From positions 1 through 54,098 of the forward strand of contig JASBUI010000023.1 in the NCBI GenBank assembly GCA_030148005.1: a stretch of DNA of 54,098 bases. The letters are read 5' to 3'. Shown here piece after piece: positions 15,428 through 25,038 of this stretch. The position numbers and the translations under genes are program-made. How positions within the stretch are numbered: position 1 is the stretch's first letter; every line of letters begins with the position of its first letter. Below the pieces are notes generated by a model. It worked only from the letters and a program-made list of their open reading frames with translations. It was not told where the DNA came from and searched no databases. This stretch comes from Paracoccaceae bacterium. Lineage in GTDB: Bacteria; Pseudomonadota; Alphaproteobacteria; Rhodobacterales; Rhodobacteraceae.

Positions 15428-17479
15428 TCAGTTTCCTTTGGTTATGATCAGCGCATCAACCGCAACGGCGCGCGTTGGTGTGACGATGACGGGGTTAAGC
15501 TCTAGCTCGGACAGCCCGGCGTGGTGCTGAATGACATATTCCTGCACCGCCATGACCGTGTCCAGCAGCGCATCGGTATTTCCTGCCGCCGCGCCGCGAT
15601 AGCCCTTCAGGATGGCCCAGATGGCAAGCCCTTCCAGTGCCTGCCGGATCTCATCGCGGCTTGCCGGCAGCAAAAGACAGGCCCGGTCGCGCAGGATCTC
15701 GGCCAGGACGCCCCCCGCGGCCAGCGTCAGCAGCCAGCCATGCGCAGGATCGCGCGTTGCGCCGATCAGCACCTCGGCCACAGCATCGCCGATCATCTCT
15801 TCGACAAGAAAGCCGTCGGCCGCCATTGCGCTTGCGGCGCGGGCGACATCATCGGCTGTTCGCAGCCCCAGAACCACCGCGCCCGCTTCGGTCTTATGGG
15901 CAGATCCCGCGCCCTTCAGAGCGACCGGAAAGCCGATGCGCGCGGCCGCCTTGGCCGCACCTTTGGGGGCCTTTGCAGTTTCCATGCGCGGGCAGGGGAC
16001 GCCTTGGCCGGCAAGGGCGGTCTTTGCCTCGGCCTCGGAAAGCTGGCGTGTATCGCCCGGCGTACAGCCAGCCCCGGCGCCCGGCAGAAGAAGCGGCGCT
16101 TTGGCTGGCGCGGCGCTCTTTGCGGCAAGTGCAATGGCCTGCACCGCCTCGTCGATGCCGCAAAGGGGCGCGATGCCTATCTGAAATAGCGCGGCGGCAA
16201 CCTCTTCGGGCATGCATTCGGGCAGGCTTGCCAGTACCGCAAAGGGCGCGCCGGTTAAGCGCGCTGCATCCGCGACGGCGTCGATGGTGACTTGCCAGTC
16301 GGCCGGGCTGCACCGATCGGCGCGCGGGAAATCCAGAACGATGGCCGTCAGGTTGATATGCGCGCCGGTGAGGGCGGCAAAAACCGCCGCCATGGCGGGG
16401 CGGTCGCGCCATATGAAAGTGTGATAGTCCAGCGGATTGGCAAGGCTGACCAGCGGGCCCAGCTCTGCGCCCAGCATTTGCCGGGTCTCTGCATCCAGCG
16501 CCGGAAAGCAAAGCCCATGGGCGGCGGCCGCATCGGCAACCAGCGCAGCTTCACCGCCCGAGCAGCTGAGCGATGCAATCGCGCGCCCGCCCAGCGGCCC
16601 GTGGACATGCAAAAGCTTGAGCGTTTCAAGAAAGACCTGAAGCGATCTTGCGCGCAAGAACCCAAGGCGCTGGATCAACGCCTCTGCGCCCGCCTCGCTT
16701 CCGGTGATCGACGCGGTATGTGACACCGCAGCGGCCTGCGCTGCGCCCGATGCGCCGACCTTCAGAACGACCACCCGCTTTTTCAGATCCGCCGCAAGCG
16801 TGGCAAGCGCCTCAAGCGCGCGAAGATCGCCGGACCCTTCGATATGAAGGCCAACGGCGGTGACGCGTGGATCGCGCAGCAACTCTTGCGCGATCTCGGC
16901 GATGCCCTGCTGAGACTGGTTGCCAGCCGTAACGACAAAGGCGATCGGCAGCCCCCGCCGCTGCATCGTCAAATTCAGCGCAATGTTGGAGGATTGCGTC
17001 AGGATCGCAACGCCGCTTTCCACCGGCTGGCCGCCGTGCTGATCGGGCCAAAGGGCAACCCGGTCAAGATAGTTGAGAACCCCGTAACAATTGGGGCCAA
17101 GGATGGGCATCGAACCTGCCGCTTCCAGAAGGGCGCGGGTTAGATCGCCCTCGCCGGTTTCCAAAAAGCCGGAGGCGAAACAGACCGCCCCGCCTGCGCC
17201 CATTGCGGAAAGTCTGGCAATGACATCGATGCTGGCGCGGCGATTGACCCCGACAAAGACCGCATCGGGCACACCGGGAAGAGCGCCCGGATCGCGATAG
17301 GCCGGGATGCCTGCCACTTCGTCCTTGGTGGGGTGAACTGCCCAAAGCGCGCCTTTGAACCCGATCTTGCGACACTGCTCCAGCACCGACCGGCACCAAT
17401 CGCCCCCGCCGACCACGGCGATGCTGCGCGGCCGCAAAAGCCGGTGCAGCGGCCCGGCCTCTGGGTCTTGGCCTAGCAC
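15428..17479 (-). CDS. ADP-forming acyl-CoA ligase (acetate-CoA ligase family)
   Basis: A 683-residue enzyme of the NDP-forming acyl-CoA synthetase family, which activates an acid to its CoA ester with ATP. The order is a CoA-binding Rossmann domain (about 15-110, RPRSIAVVGG), two ligase domains carrying the phospho-His segment AVSHTASITGSE, and a C-terminal ATP-grasp domain (from about residue 470, with FPVALKG and LELNPVIV). The frame is open back to 17599, inside the dehydrogenase gene. I chose GTG at 17479 because a GGGGGG ribosome-binding site precedes it by five bases and the CoA-binding domain then starts close to the N-terminus. The substrate is unknown. Confidence 0.85.
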   Translation of the reverse strand: MLGQDPEAGPLHRLLRPRSIAVVGGGDWCRSVLEQCRKIGFKGALWAVHPTKDEVAGIPAYRDPGALPGVPDAVFVGVNRRASIDVIARLSAMGAGGAVCFASGFLETGEGDLTRALLEAAGSMPILGPNCYGVLNYLDRVALWPDQHGGQPVESGVAILTQSSNIALNLTMQRRGLPIAFVVTAGNQSQQGIAEIAQELLRDPRVTAVGLHIEGSGDLRALEALATLAADLKKRVVVLKVGASGAAQAAAVSHTASITGSEAGAEALIQRLGFLRARSLQVFLETLKLLHVHGPLGGRAIASLSCSGGEAALVADAAAAHGLCFPALDAETRQMLGAELGPLVSLANPLDYHTFIWRDRPAMAAVFAALTGAHINLTAIVLDFPRADRCSPADWQVTIDAVADAARLTGAPFAVLASLPECMPEEVAAALFQIGIAPLCGIDEAVQAIALAAKSAAPAKAPLLLPGAGAGCTPGDTRQLSEAEAKTALAGQGVPCPRMETAKAPKGAAKAAARIGFPVALKGAGSAHKTEAGAVVLGLRTADDVARAASAMAADGFLVEEMIGDAVAEVLIGATRDPAHGWLLTLAAGGVLAEILRDRACLLLPASRDEIRQALEGLAIWAILKGYRGAAAGNTDALLDTVMAVQEYVIQHHAGLSELELNPVIVTPTRAVAVDALIITKGN

Positions 17480-17510
17480 TTGGGCCCCCCTGCCATGGGC
17501 GCGCGCGCCA

Positions 17511-18671
17511 TCACGCGCCCAGCTTTCGCAACAGATCGCGGCTGATGATGTGGCGCTGAATTTCCGAAGTACCGTCCCAGATCCGTTCAACCCGCGCATC
17601 GCGCCAGAAACGCTCTATCGGGAAATCATCCATCAGCCCCATGCCGCCAAAGATTTGCAGCGCCCGGTCGGTGACCCGCGCAAGCATTTCAGAGGCGTAA
17701 AGCTTGGCCGAGGCGATCTCGCGGTTGGCCTGCAACCCCCGGTCAAGGCGCGAGGCGGCCGCTAGCGTCAAAAGATCGGCGGCGTCGATCTCGGTTATCA
17801 TGTCGGCGATCTGAAACGACACGCCCTGAAAGCGGCCAATCTCTTGGCCGAACTGGCGCCGCTGGGCGGCATAGTCCAGCGCCAGATCGAAACAGCGCCG
17901 CGCCCGGCCAACACACATCGCCGCCACGGTGATGCGCGTGGCGTAAAGCCATTCATTCATCACCGCGAACCCGCCGTCGACCTCGCCCAGAACCTGATCG
18001 TCCGGCAGGCGGCAATCGTCGAACTCAAGGATCATGTTGGCATAGCCCCGGTGGCTGACCGACCGATAGCCGCTCCGCACCGTGAACCCCGGCGTTCCGC
18101 GATCGACCAGAAAGGTGGTGATCCGCTTTTTCGGCCCTTTTGGGGTTTCATCCTCGCCCGTGGCGACAAAGACGATGAAGAAATCGGCATGCTCGGCGCC
18201 CGAAATGAAATGCTTGGTTCCGTTCAGAACCCAGTCGCCGCCCTCGCGCCTTGCGCTGCACTTCATGCCCCGCACATCCGATCCCGCGTCCGGCTCTGTC
18301 ATTGCCAGCGCATCCATCTTTTCGCCGCGCACGGCCGGCGTCAGGTACCGTTCAACCTGCACCCCGCGACAGGCCATCAGGATGTTCTGCGGCCGCCCAA
18401 AAAAATGCGTAAGCGCCATGGACCCGCGCCCAAGCTCGCGCTCAACCAGCGCAAATTCCAGATGGCTCAGCCCCGCGCCGCCCACTTCGGACGGAAAATT
18501 GCAGGCGTAAAAGCCCAGATCGATCGTCTTTGCCTTGATCGCCTCGGCCAGTTCAGGGGGCACTGTGCCGCTATCCTCAACCAGCTTTTCGTGCGGATAG
18601 ATCTCGTTCTCCACAAAACTGCGAACGGTCGCGACGATCATTTCCTGCTCGTCGGTGAGTGCAAAATCCAT
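17511..18671 (-). CDS. Acyl-CoA dehydrogenase
   Basis: A 386-residue FAD enzyme with the usual fold: N-terminal helical domain, middle beta domain (AMTEPDAGSDVRGM), and C-terminal helical domain (YAAQRRQFGQEIGRFQ, QIFGGMG). It would introduce a double bond into the acyl-CoA made by the adjacent ligase and pass electrons to ETF. An oddity is the catalytic region, which reads IWDGTSEIQR where most members have YEGTSEIQ, so Asp replaces the usual catalytic Glu. The alternative Glu position used by isovaleryl-CoA dehydrogenase appears to be Thr (YATR). It is the first gene of the three-gene acyl-CoA module. Confidence 0.9.
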   Translation of the reverse strand: MDFALTDEQEMIVATVRSFVENEIYPHEKLVEDSGTVPPELAEAIKAKTIDLGFYACNFPSEVGGAGLSHLEFALVERELGRGSMALTHFFGRPQNILMACRGVQVERYLTPAVRGEKMDALAMTEPDAGSDVRGMKCSARREGGDWVLNGTKHFISGAEHADFFIVFVATGEDETPKGPKKRITTFLVDRGTPGFTVRSGYRSVSHRGYANMILEFDDCRLPDDQVLGEVDGGFAVMNEWLYATRITVAAMCVGRARRCFDLALDYAAQRRQFGQEIGRFQGVSFQIADMITEIDAADLLTLAAASRLDRGLQANREIASAKLYASEMLARVTDRALQIFGGMGLMDDFPIERFWRDARVERIWDGTSEIQRHIISRDLLRKLGA

Positions 18672-18761
18672 CCCGGCCCTCCGTTTTACGCATCCTTGCG
18701 CAGCTTCCGGGCCGGGAATTATCCCAATGCGACACCGCAGCGTCGCAAAACGGTCAGTGGA

Positions 18762-19556
18762 TCAGTTGCCGGTGTCGTCGGCTTGGATGCCATCGGCAAA
18801 GGGATCGGTGCCATAGCGCACGTTGGCAAGATACAGGCCATGCGCCGGCGCCACGGGGCCACAGGCCGAACGGCTGCGCGCATCCAGCGCCTTTTGCACA
18901 TCCGCAGGCGTCCAATGCCCTGATCCCACACGCTCTAGCGTGCCGACAAAACTGCGCACCTGACTGTGCAGGAAACTGCGCGCGCGCACATGGAACCGGT
19001 ATTCGGTCCCCACATCCAGCGCCCGCGTTTCAATGCGCAGCTCATCCAGCGTCTTTACCGGCGAAGGCGCCTGACAGTCGACGGACCGGAAAGTGGTGAA
19101 ATCATGGTTGCCAAGCAGAACATTCGCCCCCTCCTGCATCGCCTTGGGGCAAAGATCATGCCCCACACGCCATGCCTGCCCGACCTCAAAGGTCAGCGGC
19201 GGGCGGCGTGAAACCAGCCGGTAAAGATACTGCCGCTCAACCGCCGAAAAGCGGGCGTGGAAATCATCACCCACGCGGGCAACGCCGACAATCGCAACCG
19301 GATGCGGCTTTAGGTGAAAGTTCAGAGCCTCTGACAGGCGAAACGGCGTCCAGTCGCGCGTCAGATCGACATGGGCCACCTGCCCAAAGGCATGAACCCC
19401 CGCATCCGTGCGCCCCGCCGCAGCAATTCCTTCGCTCGCCTCCAGCCTACCAATGGCCGCCTCGATCGTTTCCTGCACCGAGGCATGGCTTTTCTGCTTT
19501 TGCCAACCGGCAAAAGGGCTTCCGTCATACTCGATCTTCAGGGCAAAGCGTGGCAT
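18762..19556 (-). CDS. truA: tRNA pseudouridine(38-40) synthase TruA
   Basis: A 264-residue enzyme that makes pseudouridine at positions 38-40 of the tRNA anticodon stem-loop. The catalytic Asp lies in [18 protein letters not shown] (about residue 54), and the N-terminal [13 protein letters not shown] is typical. The frame can also start at GTG two codons upstream, but that would overlap the GGGAG site. ATG at 19556 has this site at correct spacing. It is divergent from ycjX across 106 bases and is followed 90 bases later by the acyl-CoA dehydrogenase gene. Confidence 0.95.
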   Translation of the reverse strand: MPRFALKIEYDGSPFAGWQKQKSHASVQETIEAAIGRLEASEGIAAAGRTDAGVHAFGQVAHVDLTRDWTPFRLSEALNFHLKPHPVAIVGVARVGDDFHARFSAVERQYLYRLVSRRPPLTFEVGQAWRVGHDLCPKAMQEGANVLLGNHDFTTFRSVDCQAPSPVKTLDELRIETRALDVGTEYRFHVRARSFLHSQVRSFVGTLERVGSGHWTPADVQKALDARSRSACGPVAPAHGLYLANVRYGTDPFADGIQADDTGN

Positions 19557-19662
19557 GCGCACTCCCTACCCAAAGGCGTGTCCGTGGACAATCCCCGTCG
19601 CAAAACCCTAGCTAAACGCGTCGCCCACCCTTAAGTGAAGACACGCACCAGTCGGAGGCAAC

Positions 19663-21081
19663 ATGGTTCTTGGCGATTTGGCCGATGGCGTCACACGCGG
19701 CGTTGAAAACATCGGCGACCGGATTTCCGGCGCATTGTTCGAACCCGTGATCCGTCTGGGCGTGACGGGGCTGTCGCGGGCGGGCAAGACGGTTTTCATC
19801 ACCTCGCTGGTGGCGAACCTTCTGGACCGGGGCCGCATGCCCCAACTGATCGCCGCCTCGTCGGGCGCCATTCGCGCCGCCTATCTTCAGCCGCAGCCTG
19901 ACGACACCGTGGCGCGTTTCGACTATGAGGCGCATCTTGCGGCCCTCGGCGGCGCCGATCCGCAGTGGCCGCAAAGCACGCGCGCTGTCAGCGAATTGCG
20001 CCTGTCGCTCAAGGTTCAGCCGACCGGTATTCTGGGTGCGCTGTCGGGGCCGCGCAAAGTTCACATCGACATCGTCGACTACCCCGGTGAATGGCTTTTG
20101 GATCTGTCGCTGCTGGACAAAAGCTTTGCCCAGTGGTCCGAAGAGACGCGCGCGCGCCTTGCCAGCCAAAAGGGGGCAGAGCCGTTCCTAGAGCACCTTG
20201 CCACGATCGATCCCGCCCAGCCTCATTCAGAGGAAACCGCCCTGAAACTGGCCGCCACCTACCGCGAGGCCCTTGCCGCCGCGCGCGATGAAGGCATGTC
20301 GCTGGCAACGCCGGGCCGCTTCCTCTTGCCCGGTGAACTTGAAGGCTCGCCCGTTCTGACCTTTGCGCCCCTGCCGGATGCGGACCGCCTGCCGCGCGGA
20401 TCGCTTGGCCGCGAGATCGAGCGCCGCTTTGAGGCCTATAAGACCAAGGTCGTCAAACCCTTCTTTCGCGATCATTTCGCGCGCATCGACCGCCAGATCG
20501 TTCTGGTGGATGTCTTGGGCGCAATCCACCGCGGCCCCCGCGCTTTGGAAGAAACCCGCCTTGCTATGGCCGACATCCTTGGCGCCTTCCGCCCGGGGCG
20601 AAACGCCTTTCTCAAAAGTCTCTTTCTGGGGCGCCGGGTGGAAAAGATCCTCTTTGCGGCAACCAAGGCCGATCACCTGCACCACAGCCAGCACGCGCAA
20701 CTGACCGCCATAACAGAGGCGCTTTTGAAAGACGCCAAGGCGCGGGCCGACTATGCCGGCGCCAATACCGCCGCCATGTCCATCGCCGCGCTCAGGGCCA
20801 CGACCGAGGACCGGATCGACCACAAGGGTTTAAGCCTTGATGTGGTGCGCGGGCGCCTTGCCGACACCGGAAAAGAGGCGGCGCTTTATCCCGGCCAGCT
20901 GCCGCAGGATCCCGCCCATATTCTGGCGCCTGCACGGCAGGGCGCGGGCGCATGGCTGGATGCGGACTATCAGATCATGCGCTTTGCGCCCGCCCGCATG
21001 ACGCTAAGGCCGGGCGACGGGCCGCCGCACATTCGCCTTGATAAGGCGGCCGAATTTCTGCTGGGGGATCGCCTGTTATGA
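19663..21081 (+). CDS. YcjX-like P-loop protein (DUF463)
   Basis: A 472-residue predicted nucleotide-binding protein of the YcjX family. The Walker A motif is GLSRAGKT (about residue 36), and IDIVDYPGEWLLDL resembles the switch/Walker B region of GTPases. In enterobacteria the ycjXF pair belongs to the phage-shock or sigma-32 stress response; the biochemical role is not established. Here it overlaps ycjF by four bases (ATGA), the same pairing as elsewhere. The ATG is preceded by a weak GGAGG-like site (CGGAGGCAAC). Confidence 0.88.
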   Translation: MVLGDLADGVTRGVENIGDRISGALFEPVIRLGVTGLSRAGKTVFITSLVANLLDRGRMPQLIAASSGAIRAAYLQPQPDDTVARFDYEAHLAALGGADPQWPQSTRAVSELRLSLKVQPTGILGALSGPRKVHIDIVDYPGEWLLDLSLLDKSFAQWSEETRARLASQKGAEPFLEHLATIDPAQPHSEETALKLAATYREALAAARDEGMSLATPGRFLLPGELEGSPVLTFAPLPDADRLPRGSLGREIERRFEAYKTKVVKPFFRDHFARIDRQIVLVDVLGAIHRGPRALEETRLAMADILGAFRPGRNAFLKSLFLGRRVEKILFAATKADHLHHSQHAQLTAITEALLKDAKARADYAGANTAAMSIAALRATTEDRIDHKGLSLDVVRGRLADTGKEAALYPGQLPQDPAHILAPARQGAGAWLDADYQIMRFAPARMTLRPGDGPPHIRLDKAAEFLLGDRLL

Positions 21082-22097
21082 GTGCGCCGAAAAAGCCTGT
21101 GCTGATCGACCTCGAAGCGCCCGCCAAGGCGCAGGACCGCGACCGCACGCCAACGCCGTCGCCCGCCGATGCGCCGCCCGTTCCCGATGATGTACCGCCT
21201 CAGCCGCAGGGGCAGGCGATGCAGACGATGGCCCGGATGGCCGCCCGCCGCTCTTCGTTTCTGGGGCGCTGGTTCTGGCGCCTGGCGCTGGCGCTGACGG
21301 GCTTTGTGATCTCTCTGACCGCCTGGGATTTCGTAAGTGGCCTTCTGGCGCGAAGCCCCTATCTTGGCGGCGCGGCGACGATCCTTATCGGGCTTTTGAT
21401 CGCCACGCTTCTGGCGATGGCGCTGCGCGAATGGGCCGCTTTCGCGCGCCTGTCGCGGCTGGGCGCCATCCGGCGCGCGGCCGATGCCGCCTATTCCAGC
21501 GGAACTCTGGCGGATGCGCGCGATGTTACCGACCGGCTGGCGCGGCTTTACCGGGACCGCGATGCGCTGGCCTGGGGCCGCCGCAACCTTGCCGACCGCC
21601 GGGCCGAGATGCTGGATGCCGACGATCTTTTGGCGCTCGCCGAACAAGAGTTGATGACGCCCCTCGACGCGCTGGCCCGCGCCGAAGTTGAAAGCGCCGC
21701 GCGGCAGGTCGCAACGGTCACCGCCATCGTGCCGCTTGCGCTGGCTGATGTCGTGGCCGCGCTTTTTGCAAACCTGCGGATGATAAGGCGTATCGCCGAA
21801 ATCTATGGCGGGCGCGCAGGCACGCTTGGCTCATGGCGCCTGACGCGCACCGTCCTGACGCATCTGGTGGCCACCGGGGCGGTATCGGTCGGCGATGACC
21901 TGATCGGATCGGTCGCGGGCGGCGGGCTTTTGTCCAAAGTGTCGCGCCGCTTCGGCGAGGGGGTGATCAACGGCGCCCTGACCGCCCGCGTCGGCGTCGC
22001 CGCAATCGAAGTTTGCCGCCCGCTTGCCTTCCGGGCGCAAAAACGCCCCTCGGTCACCACACTCGTCCGCCGGGCGCTGACCGGTCTTTTTTCGTAA
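21078..22097 (+). CDS. YcjF-like membrane protein (DUF697, TIGR01620)
   Basis: A 339-residue inner-membrane protein with a Pro-rich cytosolic N-terminus (about 1-70) and two adjacent helices (about 75-120: WRLALALTGFVISLTAW and GGAATILIGLLIATLL). The C-terminal DUF697 domain includes VTAIVPLALADVVAALFANL. It is translationally coupled to the YcjX gene and presumably recruits that P-loop protein to the membrane. The TIGR01620 family matches in length and layout. Function is unknown beyond stress association in other bacteria. Confidence 0.87.
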   Translation: MSAPKKPVLIDLEAPAKAQDRDRTPTPSPADAPPVPDDVPPQPQGQAMQTMARMAARRSSFLGRWFWRLALALTGFVISLTAWDFVSGLLARSPYLGGAATILIGLLIATLLAMALREWAAFARLSRLGAIRRAADAAYSSGTLADARDVTDRLARLYRDRDALAWGRRNLADRRAEMLDADDLLALAEQELMTPLDALARAEVESAARQVATVTAIVPLALADVVAALFANLRMIRRIAEIYGGRAGTLGSWRLTRTVLTHLVATGAVSVGDDLIGSVAGGGLLSKVSRRFGEGVINGALTARVGVAAIEVCRPLAFRAQKRPSVTTLVRRALTGLFS

Positions 22098-22184
22098 GAA
22101 ACCGCCGGCAAAAGTCCGGAATTCCAGCCTAACAATTGCCGAGAGCCCGCTCTAAGCTACCGGAAATTTTGACGGAGTTTTCAG

Positions 22185-24962
22185 ATGGACGAAATCGTTA
22201 CCATCGTTGTTATCCTGGTTTTGTTGGTCCCTGCGACGCTGATTTACCTTGTCGTCGCCTTGAGCAGACTGAAAACCCGCGTCACCACGCTTGAGGCTAT
22301 GCAAGCGGCGACCCCGGCCCCGGCAACGCCCCGCGCAGAAAAACCGGTGCCGCCCTCAAAGGCCGCAGATACGGCCCCCGCCGCCCCATGGTCCAAGGCC
22401 AAACCGTTCGTCCCGCCGCCGCCCGCCAGTTCCAACGAACCCTCGGCGCCCACCCCAGAGCCGCAACCGACCGCCCCCGCTGCCGCGCGTTCAAACGCGC
22501 AGACAAAGGTTACCAAAAGCGCCCCGCATCCGAGCCCCGAAGATGGCCCGCCCCAGTCCTTTGTCGTGAACGCGGACCTTTTTTCACGCTTCACCAATTG
22601 GATCACAAACAACTGGTTTTACGCCATTGCAGCAGCTTCACTGGCTCTGGCGGGGCTATTCCTCGTGCAGTACGGGATCGAAAACGGGATCCTTTCTCCG
22701 GTGTTCCGAGTCTTTTTGGCCATCGCCTTTGGCATTGCACTGATCGGCGGGGGCGAATACATCCGCCGCCGCTTTGGCGCGGGCGAGGATGACAGCACGG
22801 CCTATCTGCCGGAAACCTCTTCCGGCGCAGGCATCGTCGCGATCTTTGGCGGCATCGTCTCGGCGCGCCTGCTTTACGGCCTGATCGGGCCCGAGGTTGC
22901 CTTTGCCGGCCTTTTCGCCACCGCACTGATCGCAATGGTTCTTGGCTGGTTCAACGGCCCGTTTTTGGCGGCAGTGGGCGTTATTGGCGGGATGATTGCG
23001 CCCTTTGTCGTTGGGGGCTCGTCGGACAATGCTGACTGGCTTTTTGGCTACTTCGCGGCAATCACCCTGCTGGGCCTTGGCATAGACACGATACGCCGCT
23101 GGGCCTGGGTGTCGGTTGTCACGCTGGTTGCGGCCTATGCCGCGGGCAGTCTTGTGGCCCTCAGCGTTGTCAGTACAACTGGAATTCCACAGGCCCTATA
23201 CCTGACGGCTCTTGCCGTCATGGCAATCGCAATCCCGGCGCGAAGCATCTGGCCCAACCATGATGGCGAGATGGTTCTGCGGCTTTTGATCGGAAACAGG
23301 TTCACCGGCTGGCCCGAGTTTCCAACCCGGCTTTCCTTTGGCGCGCTGCTCGCTTCAAGCACACTCTTGGCGTTTCTGGCGGATCAGGGATGGACACAGT
23401 TCTGGGTCGCGGCGGCTGCACTGGCTTTCCTGACCGTTGCGATGATCACATGGGCACGAAATGCCCGCGCCCTGCAGGATCAGACAGTTATTCCCGCGCT
23501 TGCTTTGCTCCTGACCATCGATCTTTTCGCGCCTTCATCCGGCATGATCGGTATAAACCCGAACTCAATTACCTGGCTGATCGGCCTTGGGATAGTTGTT
23601 TCGGCACTGGCTGGCTGGCGTTCGCTTGCCGAAAATGAGACGGCGGTCTTCTGGGGCGCCGGGGCTGCCTTGTTCGCGCCCATCCTTGCCGCCGTGCTAG
23701 AGCTTACTTGGTTCCCGGACGGAAAAATCGGCACCAACATCTGGGCGCTTCATGTGATTGCAGTTGCCGCCCTGATGGTCTTTCTGGCCGAACGCTTTGC
23801 GCGCAAGGATGGGGCCGAAAATCGCCTTCGCTTTGCGCTGGCCACGATCTCGGCCCTCTCTACGATTGCCTTTGCTTGCACTATTGTCCTCAGCTCAGCG
23901 GCCTTGACGCTGGCACTTGCAGTGACCGTTGTTGCCGGCGCCTGGATGGACCGGCGCTTTGATCTGCCGTTGATGTCCTATTTTATTACTGCTGGCGTCG
24001 TTGCCATCGGCTTCCGGCTGATCGGCGATCCGGGTATCTCATGGGCGCAAGAGGCCCCGATCCTTGAGGTAATCGCGGCCTTTGGCGGCTCGCTCGTGGC
24101 GCTTGTCGGCTCTTTGATACTGCTTGAACCGCGTGAGCGTGCAGACACCAAGATCATGCTCGACAGCGCGTCGTGGTCGGTGGGCGGCGCTTTCCTAAGC
24201 CTGCTTTTCTACCGGGCAATCGCGGCCTACGCGGGCGCCGCACAAACCGACAGCCACTGGGCGCTTTCGTTGACGGCGACTGTCTGGATCGGTGTTGCGC
24301 TGGCCCAGTTGCAGCGCCTGCCGATCGGCGGGCAACTGCGGCTTGTGCGTCTGGGGCTTGCCGGTCTTTTCGGCGTGCTTGCCGGAATTTACCTGCTTGG
24401 GGCGGTCTTCCCCGCAAACCCGATTCTGAACGGCGGAGAGGTCATTCTTGGCCCGGTCATCGTCAACACGCTGATGGTCGCCTACCTCTTCCCGGCTCTG
24501 GTTCTTATGGCGGGCGCGATGCGGATCAAGTCCTTGCCCCTGAGCATCAGCTTGCTGCTAAAGATTGGCGCCGTGGGCTTGTCAGCGATGTGGCTTGGCC
24601 TGACGATCCGCCATTTCTGGCAGGGCGCCGAGGGTATGGCATCGGGCACCGTGACCCAGCCAGAGCTTTACAGCTACACCCTTGCCCTTCTGGTCGTTGG
24701 CGCGGCGGTGTTCTATCAGGCAATCGCCCGTTCGTCGAAGGTGCTGCGCCGCGCGGGGCTTGCTGTGATCGGCCTTGCGGTCGCAAAGGCCTTCCTGATC
24801 GACATCTCTGGTCTAGGCGGTCTTATACGTGTCTTTGCCTTCCTTGGGCTTGGCCTTTTGCTGGCCGCGCTTGCATGGCTTGACCGCTGGGGCCAGATGC
24901 AGAACCGCAACCGGGCAGAGCAACCCGGCGCAGGCCCCGCGCCAGAGCCTCTGGACGGCTAG
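22185..24962 (+). CDS. Large DUF2339 multi-spanning membrane protein
   Basis: A 925-residue membrane protein. It has one N-terminal helix (about 2-24), a Pro/Ala-rich cytosolic linker (about 35-125), and then some 25 or more hydrophobic helices to residue about 905. The fold is that of DUF2339 proteins, whose function is unknown. Landmarks are NWFYAIAAASLALAGLFLVQYG and GGGEYIRRR near residues 145-205. ATG follows GGAG at seven bases. The gene ends 26 bases before the ileS leader ORF, and the ileS promoter overlaps its last codons. Nothing in the context fixes a substrate or role. Confidence 0.85.
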   Translation: MDEIVTIVVILVLLVPATLIYLVVALSRLKTRVTTLEAMQAATPAPATPRAEKPVPPSKAADTAPAAPWSKAKPFVPPPPASSNEPSAPTPEPQPTAPAAARSNAQTKVTKSAPHPSPEDGPPQSFVVNADLFSRFTNWITNNWFYAIAAASLALAGLFLVQYGIENGILSPVFRVFLAIAFGIALIGGGEYIRRRFGAGEDDSTAYLPETSSGAGIVAIFGGIVSARLLYGLIGPEVAFAGLFATALIAMVLGWFNGPFLAAVGVIGGMIAPFVVGGSSDNADWLFGYFAAITLLGLGIDTIRRWAWVSVVTLVAAYAAGSLVALSVVSTTGIPQALYLTALAVMAIAIPARSIWPNHDGEMVLRLLIGNRFTGWPEFPTRLSFGALLASSTLLAFLADQGWTQFWVAAAALAFLTVAMITWARNARALQDQTVIPALALLLTIDLFAPSSGMIGINPNSITWLIGLGIVVSALAGWRSLAENETAVFWGAGAALFAPILAAVLELTWFPDGKIGTNIWALHVIAVAALMVFLAERFARKDGAENRLRFALATISALSTIAFACTIVLSSAALTLALAVTVVAGAWMDRRFDLPLMSYFITAGVVAIGFRLIGDPGISWAQEAPILEVIAAFGGSLVALVGSLILLEPRERADTKIMLDSASWSVGGAFLSLLFYRAIAAYAGAAQTDSHWALSLTATVWIGVALAQLQRLPIGGQLRLVRLGLAGLFGVLAGIYLLGAVFPANPILNGGEVILGPVIVNTLMVAYLFPALVLMAGAMRIKSLPLSISLLLKIGAVGLSAMWLGLTIRHFWQGAEGMASGTVTQPELYSYTLALLVVGAAVFYQAIARSSKVLRRAGLAVIGLAVAKAFLIDISGLGGLIRVFAFLGLGLLLAALAWLDRWGQMQNRNRAEQPGAGPAPEPLDG

Positions 24963-24980
24963 GAAACATGCGCCTATAAC
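24952..24980 (+). promoter_or_regulatory. Predicted promoter of the ileS leader
   Basis: TGGACG (24952-24957) and TATAAC (24975-24980) are separated by 17 bases and match the sigma-70 consensus at 4 of 6 and 5 of 6 positions. The -35 box overlaps the end of the DUF2339 gene. The predicted start of transcription falls at about 24987, at or next to the leader ATG, so the leader mRNA could be leaderless. Confidence 0.5.
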
Positions 24981-24987
24981 CCGGGCC

Positions 24988-25038
24988 ATGACCATGGCTA
25001 GCCTGATCATTATTCGAATTATATCCCCGGCGCTCTGA
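24988..25038 (+). CDS. Ile-rich leader peptide upstream of ileS
   Basis: A 16-residue ORF reads MTMASLIIIRIISPAL and ends 87 bases before ileS. Five of 16 residues are Ile, in the order ATC ATT ATT (CGA) ATT ATA. In this G+C-rich genome Ile is nearly always ATC, so three ATT and one ATA in a row, plus a rare Arg CGA, are very unlike surrounding codon use. The stop codon falls between the two arms of the GC-rich hairpin at 25026-25055, whose first arm covers the last sense codons. The arrangement copies classical attenuator leaders such as pheM before pheST in E. coli, where slow translation for lack of charged tRNA changes RNA folding. No clear ribosome-binding site is seen, consistent with leaderless translation. 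Confidence 0.72.
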   Translation: MTMASLIIIRIISPAL

